Below, piece by piece: positions 1 through 9,300 of a stretch of 26,208 bases of DNA. The stretch spans positions 1 through 26,208 of the forward strand of contig JANBQC010000403.1 of NCBI GenBank assembly GCA_027576995.1, in the 5' to 3' direction. Origin of the DNA: Dimargaris cristalligena. Taxonomy: Eukaryota > Kickxellomycota > Dimargaritomycetes > Dimargaritales > Dimargaritaceae. The translations under genes and the position numbers were made by a program. The notes beneath the pieces were generated by a model, which made no database searches, was not told the DNA's origin, and saw nothing but the letters and a program-made list of their open reading frames with translations. Numbering within the stretch: position 1 is the stretch's first letter; every line of letters starts with the position of its first letter.

Positions 1-960
1 TTACATTGAGAATTCTCTTTCCCCCTGTAATTGGTTATGCAGGTTCACTGTATGCTTACTGGCTTTAATAATTCTGTGTCTTATACTGAGAATGGCTTGG
101 CATTCTTAGCCATAGAGCCAAAAGTCTTGGCTTTTTTTTTTGTATTAGATATGCACCATCAATGTACTCAATTGGCACACTCATGCAAGTGATTGGGGAT
201 ACATTAGTGTGCATATTTTTACATATATAGGAAACTTTTTCCCCTCTTTTTTTCTGTGTGTCATTTGCTTTGTATCAAATTTTGGGTACCAATTTTCTTC
301 TATCTTTTACTTTACAATAAACCACCTTTACTATTACTTTGGATTTCTTGGATTTTATATGCCTTTGAAAGTTGTGGTTACCAAGCAAATGGTCCTTTTG
401 AGCTTCCAAACTGGTATGATTTTACTTGGTTTAGACTGGTCTTTTTTTATTAAAAGTATTTTATATAGAATTTTTATCTGAGTGATAAACCAGTTCACCT
501 GGAGAAGCCACCCTGCCCTTTTGATATGTTTTTTTTGTTGTTCATTTTAGTGGCCTGACACCACCACACTGTGACACTGGCTGATCCAATATTCCTCCTT
601 TCTTAGTCAAGTCTTCCAGATGCAAGCCCCCCAGTCGAGGCCCTGCCCCTCGCCTCTTCTTTAGTCATCCCATTGCTCTTAAGGACCCCTCATTATGAGT
701 AGTCCCAGTATATAAATAACCAGGCCCCTCTGGGACTGGTTCAGTTCCTTAGCTTATTTCTTACCCCCATAGTTTACCCCAATAAACTCATCATATGCTC
801 ACCCATTGTATTAGCCAGTAAGTGTACCCACTGCACATCCCTTACATATACCTGTACTTATCCTTTATTGGTTAGTACTGATCCCTCCCTAACTCTAGTA
901 GCCTGCTTGGCTGAGCCTAAGCCCCGCCTACCATTAGAAGCCTATCTCTGGGACTCTTGA
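1..960. other. Gene-poor, T-rich left edge
   Basis: I see no supportable gene here. The first 500 bases are very T-rich on the plus strand, and the open frames in them are low-complexity, Phe/Tyr/Leu-rich products of that bias. From about 500 to 960 composition becomes more balanced, and a TATA-like box and an AATAAA occur 70 bases apart (listed separately). The stretch lies directly beyond the integrase end of the decayed retroelement at 1000-1803, so some of it may be the eroded 3' part of that element. I could not align it to an integrase core or a chromodomain. Confidence 0.5.
701..785 (+). promoter_or_regulatory. TATA box plus AATAAA: possible promoter or LTR-like R region
   Basis: TATAAATA lies at 711-718 and AATAAA at 780-785, the close spacing seen in the U3/R part of long terminal repeats. 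The TATA box sits in the loop of an 8-base inverted repeat (AGTCCCAG at 701-708, CTGGGACT at 730-737). No open frame follows on the plus strand. The only pol relic nearby is on the opposite strand, so an LTR reading would need a second, nested element. It could also be a chance arrangement in AT-rich DNA. Confidence 0.2.
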
Positions 961-999
961 TGGACTAAGAGTGGTAAACCCAGGTGACATACTGTATTT

Positions 1000-1803
1000 T
1001 GTTTTCAATATAGCAGGTGCTGCTACCCCTCACTAAGGGTAATAAAGAAAATCTGGCATGAGTGGTCCATAGAATTCCCTGGTATTGGATATGAATTGAA
1101 AGTGCAGTGGCCAGTGGGGACTGGGTGGAGATGCAGCAGCTGGGCAGGTTCCAAAAGATGGAGTGGCAGTACAATTAGTAATTTGGTCCCTCTGAGGGTT
1201 GCAGCTTTAAAATCCTCTACATCAAAGGTTGACAGGAATCTTACTAGGTGCATTTGCCCTTACTCAGTGTGCTCACTCTCAACAACAGGAGGGAATGCTT
1301 GAGAGCAAGGTTATTATTGAAGGGGTGGGCTCCTCAGAATAATGTTAGTTAAAACAAAGAGTGTAGTACTTTCTTCCCCAAAGAGTGGGAGTATTGCCAA
1401 TAAAAATTGGGCAGCTATCGCTCACCAAGCCCATCTAAAAATACGAATAGTGGGCATACGGCATCCCATTGCCCCTTCCTCAATGTACATTTTGCCGACC
1501 CACAGGTTCCACCAAAATATACCTGTAAATATATAATTCCAGAGGGGATAAACGCACCCTCTGCCTTTTTGAATGCCCAATTGAACGGGCCATCGAAAGC
1601 TGATGGATTTGGCGGAACCCTTTCTTTAATTCCTGGCCAGGGTTACGCAATAAAAAGTCGTATTTTGGTGAAACCCCAATGCGCCCCTCTTCATCCGTTT
1701 CGTGAAGTACAAACGTTACATCTACACTAATGAATCTAACTCCTGTGAACAACAGGCGTTGGGTGGTGCCTTCTCTCCTTCCCCCCTGCAATCGCTGGGC
1801 CAC
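1000..1803 (-). mobile_element. Decayed Ty3/gypsy retrotransposon pol fragment (RNase H to integrase zinc finger)
   Basis: Read on the minus strand, pieces in several frames follow the order of Ty3/gypsy pol. Near 1700-1680 is a DEEGRI segment, the usual start of the RNase H strand after the catalytic Asp region. It is followed by NPGQEL and LSMARSIGHSKR, matching the family pattern NPAEL...LAIVRAIxHWR. Next comes PLELYIYRYILVE (family PIEVYTDHKNLEY) near 1560-1520. A frameshift then leads to RWAW...QFLLAI and GKK at 1435-1350, the RWxxxLxxF/Y and PGKxN end of RNase H. HLHPVPTGH at 1133-1107 resembles the H-x3-GH zinc-binding start of integrase. Stops and frameshifts break every piece and the TDHK catalytic residues are not kept, so it is dead. 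The 5' side (RT, protease, gag) is missing and ends near the promoter of the 2091 gene. Similarity is by eye only. Confidence 0.5.
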
Positions 1804-2090
1804 TTAGCTATACTCCACTCCCGAATCCCTATCTCTGGCCATCTATTGATCTACCTTCGTCTCCGCCCTCGCGGGCACCACCAACATAAAACCCCCCAAC
1901 TCGCCTCCTCAACTCTATTCACCAATACTACTCATCCACTGCAGAAGTTTCTCTGATATCTCTCTTAACTCATTTACCCACTCGTCTTCTAATTATTCAG
2001 CCACATATCAGGATTGCTTGCGACAAATTCTATTCACCCCCCCCCGTGCCATTTCCCACTAGCCTACCTCGCTCGTCCGCCTGAGCTACG

Positions 2091-2546
2091 ATGAAGCTGC
2101 ATTTTATCTTTATCTCTCTGCTCGGCCTCGCCTTGGTCCACTGCGCTGTTGGCCACCCCCTGCCCGAGAACGAATCAAGAATAGCTGAGCTGGAATCCGA
2201 GACGCAGTTGACAGGTGCACTTCAAGGGTTTAATTTACCCAGTGAGGTGATCAATAATATATTGCTCTCCCTTGACGATATAGAGATGGCCGAGGTCCCT
2301 GATCGAACGGATATAATTCAGGCTTTGTCTGCTAAAAACTTACCTAACGAGCTGATCAACCTTATCATAAGCTTTCTCGGAGATATTGAACGTGCCGAGG
2401 CCGCTGATCGGGCAGCCATCCTTAGTGCTTTATCTGCTAGAAACTTGCCTACCGAGTTGATCACCATTATTATGGGTTACCGGGACGAGGCCAATCATCG
2501 TGAGCCGATAATTGAACAAAGTGCGCCAACACCATCAACTGAATAA
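2091..2546 (+). CDS. Small secreted tandem-repeat protein (151 aa), unknown function
   Basis: The ATG has an in-frame TGA only seven bases before it, so the start is fixed. Residues 1-21 form a classic secretion signal: Lys at position 2, a hydrophobic core rich in Phe, Ile and Leu, then VHCAVG before HPLPE as a likely cleavage site. The mature protein, about 130 residues, is mostly two and three-quarter copies of a 35-residue helical repeat starting at residues 44, 79 and 114. Each copy has the core NLPxE[LV]I followed by an Ile/Leu-rich helix, and copies 1 and 2 continue with [DG]DIExAE and DR. A short acidic tail follows. There are no cysteines in the mature chain, no catalytic motif and no second membrane segment. 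The LPxELIxxIISFL core looks like the first helices of an F-box, but a secreted protein would not normally act in an SCF ligase. I do not recognise the family. A secreted effector or cell-surface protein is possible but inferred. Confidence 0.8.
   Translation: MKLHFIFISLLGLALVHCAVGHPLPENESRIAELESETQLTGALQGFNLPSEVINNILLSLDDIEMAEVPDRTDIIQALSAKNLPNELINLIISFLGDIERAEAADRAAILSALSARNLPTELITIIMGYRDEANHREPIIEQSAPTPSTE
2220..2507 (+). repeat. 35-codon tandem repeat inside the secreted protein
   Basis: Three units lie head to tail at 2220-2324, 2325-2429 and 2430-2507 (the last truncated), all in phase. The protein pattern is conserved (LxxxNLPxE[LV]I at each start) while the underlying codons differ. 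That points to an old duplication held by selection on the protein rather than a recent slippage event. Confidence 0.75.
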
Positions 2547-4238
2547 GTTTCATCAGTGTCCCCGCTACTCGAAAGGTCTTCCCCCGAAATGATGGTGATT
2601 TCTATGCGCCATCATAACGTGGCGGCTTCGCGTAGACTGTTGGCTAAGAGAAGTGCCGAGGTTGCTAATAATGGGATAGCATCTCACTAGCTTACCGAGT
2701 GCTTGCATGGGTTCGAAATAGGGACTGTCCTCCTATATTTCAAAAATGTGCTATATTTTTATAGTTCACCCAAATAGTTGGGTTCTTTTTCATGCCTACT
2801 GGATTCCTGGATGTACCTTTAATTGATAATGGATTATATTTAACAGCTCTTATTATTAAAGAATATCGCTATACTACGGTTGTAATTTTCGAGAGCTCAG
2901 GGGTGCTTTAATAAATGAAGCATCACCTCTATTATAGTATATCCCGAAAAATCCATTAAGTATGACTCGAAGATTAAATATTATACAGCTGCTCCGTATT
3001 TGATATATAAAAATGGATACTCCATATCCCTTGTAGTTACCAGTCATGACATTCTTCGAAGCTCTCTCTTAGAACTGGTTGGATCCAATGTATTACAGCT
3101 TCCACATCTAGTATTAATTAGCAGAATTCTGCGTATTTTGGATCTTATTGAAAACCTCATGGCTAGCCTGACCAATATCAATCAATGGCGTGTTTCTTAT
3201 TACAAGGCCATTATCCACATTTAAATTCTACAGGGATTCTTCCACAAGTTGGATTGTATATGTAAGATATATCCGATCCAGTAAAGGCAATCTTTGCGAC
3301 CTCTTCACTGTTCGTTTACGACATATGTAGTTGGCTATGTTAGCCAAGCGACTTCTTATACCCCGGGCTAACCATTTTGAAAAACAACCTTATAGATCGA
3401 GATATCGAGTCAGGACATTGCTGCTAATATGCCACTATTCCTGTTTGATTAGATCTATTACCTATAGAGTACACTGGGGTATTCATAATGACATTCCCAT
3501 ATGAATTGGTCGTGTATGAATATGCCGTTAGAATTGAGTATTTCATCTCTTACTACTCCATCTGGATACCCAAGGGATATCGGCTTAAAAATGCAGGATA
3601 AATGGAAATATGAATGTCATGTCCGTTATTAATGAATAAATTGCTGGACTGACGATTTCGAGAAAAGTTCCCGTTTTGAATGTCAATTCCATCATTCAGA
3701 AATTCCCCACCAGATTCGCGGTCGTTGGGTCGAGAATATAAGATTTTTCTTCCAGTTCCAGTGGGATATGGAGATTTTACGGCATATAAACCATTAATGG
3801 AAATGCGAAGTTTCGCCTTACACGTTCGAATTCTCTAAAAATGGGTGATGGTAGGATTTAGCTAACATCGCTTCATTATGCGGCCATTCAACAACATGCA
3901 CCCCACTACTCTCGATAATCTATAGGTCCTACTTGACTGCCCCCGATTATCCATCCCCATATCTTATATAAACTGGATATCCTGGCCGTTTACACTCTCC
4001 AAGCTTGTACATCGACTACTCACTGGCCATTTACTCCGGCCATTTTAATAGTTTAGTGCATTTTGCCCGCCTTCCGTTACATGTAATGTATAGCGACAAT
4101 TAATTTACTAAATAATATGTGCACATTACCCTATATCCACCAGCATAACTCCATAAAATTCTCACTGGACTAGCCCCAGCAGGTGACTCGTACGTATATT
4201 CGCATTACAACAAGCCCTTCCCCAACATTTTCTTAAAT
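2547..4238. other. AT-rich intergenic spacer
   Basis: I see no credible gene on either strand. An AATAAA at 2910-2915 could end the transcript of the secreted-protein gene. Open frames here, such as 3000-3224, lack an ATG start or are short AT-rich runs. A GGGTTCGAAA string at 2709-2718 is not part of a tRNA. A TATA box at 3965-3972 faces the ORF at 4239. Confidence 0.5.
3965..3972 (+). promoter_or_regulatory. TATA box upstream of the 4239 ORF
   Basis: TATATAAA sits 267 bases before the ATG at 4239, a distance comparable to the 203-base gap between the TATA box and ATG of the lipase gene in this window. Short upstream ATGs (for example ATG-TAA near 4080) lie between them. The surrounding DNA is AT-rich, so a chance match is possible. 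Confidence 0.3.
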
Positions 4239-4571
4239 ATGGAGGGTCTCTGTCGGCTTTTCGGGAATGCCTGTAATCTGAAAAACACGCATCCGGGGGA
4301 TCTTAAAGCTGACAATACCAGTCTTCCGATCTATTCACCAACCCAGGCCCTAGCAAGTTCTACTCCATCGACCACATTCGTGCCAAAATACCAGCCCCAA
4401 AAGTATCGATGTGGGAATTGTAAAAATGAGTTTCCGGATATCAGTAAGGTTCTTCTACATAATGGGGACATCTGGAGGACTAGCTGTGGCATTTGCTCAC
4501 TGGGCTTCGCTACTTTTAAGAAAAGAGATGGAATCATCTCCTATTCCTATAAATCCTACCCGATCCATTGA
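4239..4571 (+). CDS. Hypothetical 110-aa protein with CxxC...CxxC zinc-ribbon-like motif
   Basis: The ORF starts at an ATG and ends at TGA. Residues 1-55 are Ser/Thr/Pro-rich and look unstructured. Residues 56-96 hold four cysteines as two CxxC knuckles, C58-x2-C61 and C83-x2-C86, with His74 between them and aromatic residues after each pair (NEF, LGF). That spacing would suit a zinc ribbon or a pair of degenerate C2H2-like fingers. The C-terminal tail is short and basic/aromatic. A TATA box lies at 3965. Against it, base composition and codon choice are like the surrounding spacer rather than the GC-rich genes, and there is no neighbour on the same transcript. It may be a young or lineage-specific gene, a fragment of a larger zinc-finger gene, or chance. 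I do not recognise a family. Confidence 0.3.
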   Translation: MEGLCRLFGNACNLKNTHPGDLKADNTSLPIYSPTQALASSTPSTTFVPKYQPQKYRCGNCKNEFPDISKVLLHNGDIWRTSCGICSLGFATFKKRDGIISYSYKSYPIH

Positions 4572-6334
4572 CGATGATTTTGACTGCAGCTTTGTCTCCT
4601 TAACCAGCCTTGCGTTCATTAATACTATACCTGGCTGACCTGCGATAGTATCGTCGTAAATGGCTTGCGTATTACAAAATAAAGGCACTAGCCAGATTAA
4701 CAAGTAAAATACTTATAAATGTAATGCGTTAGAGACTGACAAGAGAGTATCCAGGTGGTTATACCACAGGAAAGGGGCGACCTCCCAGTCTAGCCTATTG
4801 AATTGGGTTGTTGGGTATTCTATTACTGTATCACGGACACGGCTAGTTGATGGTCGACCTACATTCAAGTATATCAGTACGCGTTTACAGTATAGCTTTG
4901 CTGCCACTTCACTATACTATACTACTTGCACACCCACACCTTTTCTTAGTCATTAATTGATTTCCCAAGCGCCCCTCCCTCTAATGCATTACCCCGAACC
5001 TGGCTCCATTCTGATCACATGACCATATATGCCTTTCTGAGTCATCCTCACCTTACTGTTTGTTGTAGTAGGCGCACCCCCTCCCATACGACACAACTTA
5101 ATGATTTAGCTATATCCCTGTTTAGGTACGAATTTACAATAATATTATTACGCGACAGTTCTAAAGCTGTGCTGCCTATTTAGCTAGTTTGTCCAATGGT
5201 TAGATCGGATCTATTGGTCTACACACTATCCCAAACCCCCAACAACCGAATCTAAACAGAGAAGGCCCATGCTTCATTGGCAGCCAGCTTCTTTTGTTGG
5301 TGGAATGTTATTTGTCCTGGTCGTCTTAGGGATTGCACTTCGCGATTATGGCATGGGATACACTTGCAAGAATCCGATTGTAGGAGTGCGTGAATGGATC
5401 CCAGCCGGTACAGTGGAGGTTAAAGACATTGGAATCTTAAATTAACCGACATTCATAAGATGCACTCACTCCGTACCAATTCAACAATAAGTTAGGGAAA
5501 TAGAAGTGGAATTCGGGCAGATGTGTACATTCGACGTATTCTCTAATCCGCCGCTGGCCAATGGGAAGACCTATTGTTGAGCAGGACAGGTTAGCCAATC
5601 AGTCTTTCCATATAGGGAAACAGTAAACAAACCGAAGTTAGGAATGGAAGCGCAACTGTACCTGAGTGGTATATTTATGTTTTTTCACTCCCTCCATTGT
5701 CAGGGGCCGCTCCGTCGCTACCCCTCAGGAACAATGGGCAGTGGCCTCTCCCCTACCAGTGTTGATATACTACCCCGCTCAACTTCCACAGCGCCGGTAT
5801 CACCAGTTAGTTCCTTTAACCCATTTGTTGGCCTGTCTATTCTTCCACTAATGATAAGTTCAAACGCCACCCGTAAAACCTTCTTTTCCACTCTGCCGTA
5901 TTCCGTCCGACGAGCCCCCCCGTATAGCTTATAGCGAGCTAATCTGCCCCGTTTATTAGTCACGCTTCCCCTTTTTGTGCTCTTTTCAATCCCCCTCCCC
6001 GTCAAATTAGCTCTCAGACACGTAGACCACTGTGTCCCGGGCAAACGACCCGATTCCTACATCTCATTATTCGGTTTATCTTACCCTCCGAAGCCCTTTC
6101 CACGTTGTACGATAGCAACCCCGCTTTCCGACCTCCGCTTCAAGGCGTGTCTATCGATTCCCTCATATTCCATTGTTTAGCCCCCCCTGTCCTACTTCCC
6201 TTGGTTGGGACCAATACCCGTCCTGCTCAGCTAGGAATTAACGGCCGCTATTGGTTTGTCCAACGGAGAAGCAGTCTCCCCTCTACTACGTTTTCCCGTG
6301 CCCCCGCTCGGTCGACTGCTAGCTTCTATTTACT
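4572..6334. other. Spacer, then pyrimidine-rich leader of the giant gene
   Basis: 4572-5640 is AT-rich spacer with one tiny ORF (5269-5445, listed separately) and an AATAATATTATT palindrome at 5138-5149. From about 5680 to 6334 the plus strand becomes C/T-rich, as expected for a fungal promoter and 5' leader. I see no clear TATA box there. Open frames within this stretch on both strands lack recognisable features. Confidence 0.5.
5269..5445 (+). CDS. Possible 58-aa single-pass membrane micropeptide
   Basis: ATG at 5269, TAA at 5443-5445. Residues 9-23 form a strongly hydrophobic segment (FVGGMLFVLVVLGIA) able to span a membrane. It is followed by a polar 35-residue tail with a single Cys and a GVREWIPAGTVEV stretch. 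No promoter signal or homolog is recognised. Short ORFs of this size occur by chance in AT-rich DNA, so this is a candidate only. Confidence 0.15.
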   Translation: MLHWQPASFVGGMLFVLVVLGIALRDYGMGYTCKNPIVGVREWIPAGTVEVKDIGILN

Positions 6335-9300
6335 ATGAAAAAGTTCCTCGGAAAAATTAAGAGGCGGCGGAAAGACAATAACAACGGTGACGACGACGAC
6401 GACGCTGGCCCAAGTAGCCTGACGGAATCGCTGGACTTGGCCGAGCCCGTCTCACAGTACAGCAGTCGCGAAGGCGCCAGTGTCGCCTACGATATCAGTG
6501 GAGCTATAGTCAGCTCGGCCATCGAAGTTTTGGATTTAGCTGGCTATCCCTCCTACCGCCCTGCCGCCGGGTTCATCCCGTTAGAATCGGCCACTTACCC
6601 CCGGTTAGCCACCCACCCTGCGAGTGATATAGCCGGTTCCGTATCCCAGAACTCGTCCCAGGGCCCGAATACGCTCGATCAGTCATCGGTAGCTACTCCG
6701 GAACTGCAACGGTTCGAGGCCCGTTTTTTCACCCCGTCGACCCGCCCTGCCCACCCAAGCAGTCGCAATCGCCCCTTGGCCTCAAGTGCCGAGCTTTTAT
6801 TGCGCTGGGAACGGCTCCTGGAACAAAATCGGGCCCGCCCAACGGTTTCGGCGACATCTTTGGGGGCACCCGCGTCGCAGGGGGCTTCCTACGCCGAAAC
6901 CGTCTTTCCATTATCGGGTCGCCGGCAATATCCGGCTCCGACCACTGATGAGTCTTCTCCACCGGTGGTGACTTCTTTAACCATCGCCGAATCCGATGCC
7001 ACGCCCCAGCAATCCATGTTATCCACCCAATCATTACAGAAATCTATCCATGGGCTCAGCGAATCCCCCTTGGGCCTTCGGCAGTTGCCTGTGGCCCGGT
7101 CTCCTACCCAGCGCCGGGTATCAGCTCCTTTTCCCGTGACCCACGCACCATTATCTCAATCGGATCCCCACCAACATAACACTCTTCCCGGCCGGTTTCC
7201 CTCCGGGTCAGCAGCTAATCCCCAGCTCCGTCTGGATAACCAACGCCTAGTTAAATTTGCGTTTGAAGAGGCCCGACGACGCATCACTACCAAAGATGGC
7301 CAGACCGTCGAGGTTCCATTGGAACGGTCCCGGCCCGAGGATATGACTGACGAAGAGTGGGAACTGTACGGTCGGCACATCAAGGTACCCATCATGACGC
7401 CCGTCATGGAAGAAATCCCCATGCGCGAAAAATACCCCCTGCGACATGCCCGGGAACTCCACCGACGTTTATCCCAGCCGTCCTTGGATGAGGCTAGCTC
7501 GTCTAATATCCTGGGTGAATTGGGTCGAGCCCAGGATCCCACTACCCATGAACCGGGCCAGCGACCCAAGAAACCCCGCCATCCACTAGATGAGCTCTAC
7601 TATGCGGCCGCCGGGTCGTCCTCGTCCTCAAAGTCTTCCGCAGCCGAGTCCCAGCCGGGCACGGTGCGTGAACACCCATACATAGTTCGCCGGAAATCCC
7701 TGGCCCGTGCCCAACTCGACATGACATCACCAGTACCCGATACCACTCAGCACCCAAGTGCGGAAGCGGAATATTCCCCGCCGGCCTTTTCAGAACCCGA
7801 GTCAGAACCCGAGGCCCAGACGTTTGACGAAGCCCTTACTCAAGAACCAACCCCAACGGTTTCCCGCCGCAATGCAACCTATACCCCTGAGTTTATGACC
7901 ATTAACATGGGTACAGATGCCCCGTCGTTTAGGCCTACTTCTCCAACCCTACCCCAGCCATTGCCATCAGCTCACTATCAGGTTGCCGGTGACGATGGTG
8001 AGTATCACAATTCATCGACAACGAAATACCCGCCTTTCCAACTCAGCCTCGACCACAGAGAGCCGCTCCAGCCTTCGCCAGTGGTTGGCCGACGGGCCAC
8101 CTTCGTCAGCCCAGTCCCCGCATCCCGGGTACCGATTGGGGCTGCCACCCCCTCCTACCATGTCCCCGAACTAGCCGAGGCCTTCGACTCTCTAGTCGTT
8201 GAAGAAATCCAGGGCTCCTTCGTTGGTTCGCGGCCACTGCGGGCGGACAGCTTCAGTTCTATGCAGGCGCGCCCCCTTTCCATGATGGGCGACCATCCTT
8301 CGTTCTCCCCGTCGGCCCGAATCCAACGTGCTCGATCAGCTTCACAGTCCAGTATCCAATTGGGGGTGACCCCCCCCCATGTGTTACCCCCGGAAGGCAC
8401 CGTCCCGCAACTGGTACGGGCCTACGACGAGTACCACGAAGATATGCGGGCATCGACACCCACCCGCTTCGCCAGTCGACCCGAATCGCCCTTCCAACGG
8501 GCCCAGTCCCGACTTTCGATAAGCTCCGGCACCGCTCGGCCTCAACTACCGGCGAACCATATGTATGGGCCTCCGCCCCCGGTTTCGTCGCAATTTTCAT
8601 CCTATATGGCCGAGGGAACCCTGCCGTCTCAATCGGCAGGCCTTTTTGATCAAGCGCCCGGCGACTATATACGGCCGCCGCTACCCCTTTTTCAAACGGA
8701 GGAACCGTACTTTTCGCCCCAAGGGTCATTCGGCGACCCCGGGCGTGGCCGTCAGCGAAGTTCGTCCTCGCCCTTTAATAATTCCTCCTTTGAGGTGAAT
8801 CTAGGGGATGCTATAGTGGTAGACCCTAGTACTACCCTTTCCCGCAGATTATCCCGCTACCACTATAATATTGATCCAGCATCGTCCCAACGGCGTCAAC
8901 AGCAGCATCAACAGAAGCAACAGCAATCCCAAGCCCCTGGTGTACCATCAACTTCGTCCTTTTTGACCGAAACCAGCTTGGCGCTTAGTCCGGGGTTAGC
9001 CCCCGTTAGGTCGGGCTATCTTGTCGGAGAGTCATCTGTTGCGACAGTCCCCGTAGTGGCGCGTCTGGTACACCATGCCGAGCGGTTCAATTCGGCCGCA
9101 CGCCAGTCCGCTGTTCCGGTTCCAGCTGAACCCGCCTTTATTTCACTGGTAGAACCACCATTACCATTAGCCCCGGGAATGGCACCCGCCACTGATACCA
9201 CGTATATGCCTAACGTGCCTTCTTTTCAAGAGGAAATTCCTTCTTCGCCGCCATTTCGCCCTAGCTTAGCCCCGCCGGCTGATGCACCGGAATCTGTCCA

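Noticed and set aside
209..481. Plus-strand frame with LLGLDW, reminiscent of the LGMDWL end of a retroelement aspartic protease
   Set aside because: Only about six residues match, the frame is T-rich low complexity, no catalytic DTG is seen, and the pol relic nearby is on the other strand.
2640..2725. tRNA-like pattern (TGGCTAAGAG and GGGTTCGAAA)
   Set aside because: The arm around TTCGAAA does not pair, no acceptor stem closes, and the A-box match is poor.
3488..3620. Nine-base inverted repeat ATGACATTC / GAATGTCAT
   Set aside because: Short, widely spaced and expected by chance in AT-rich DNA.
5143..5151. TATTATTAC, similar to a rolling-circle replication nonanucleotide
   Set aside because: It lies in an AT-rich palindrome without a GC-rich stem around it and no Rep gene is present.
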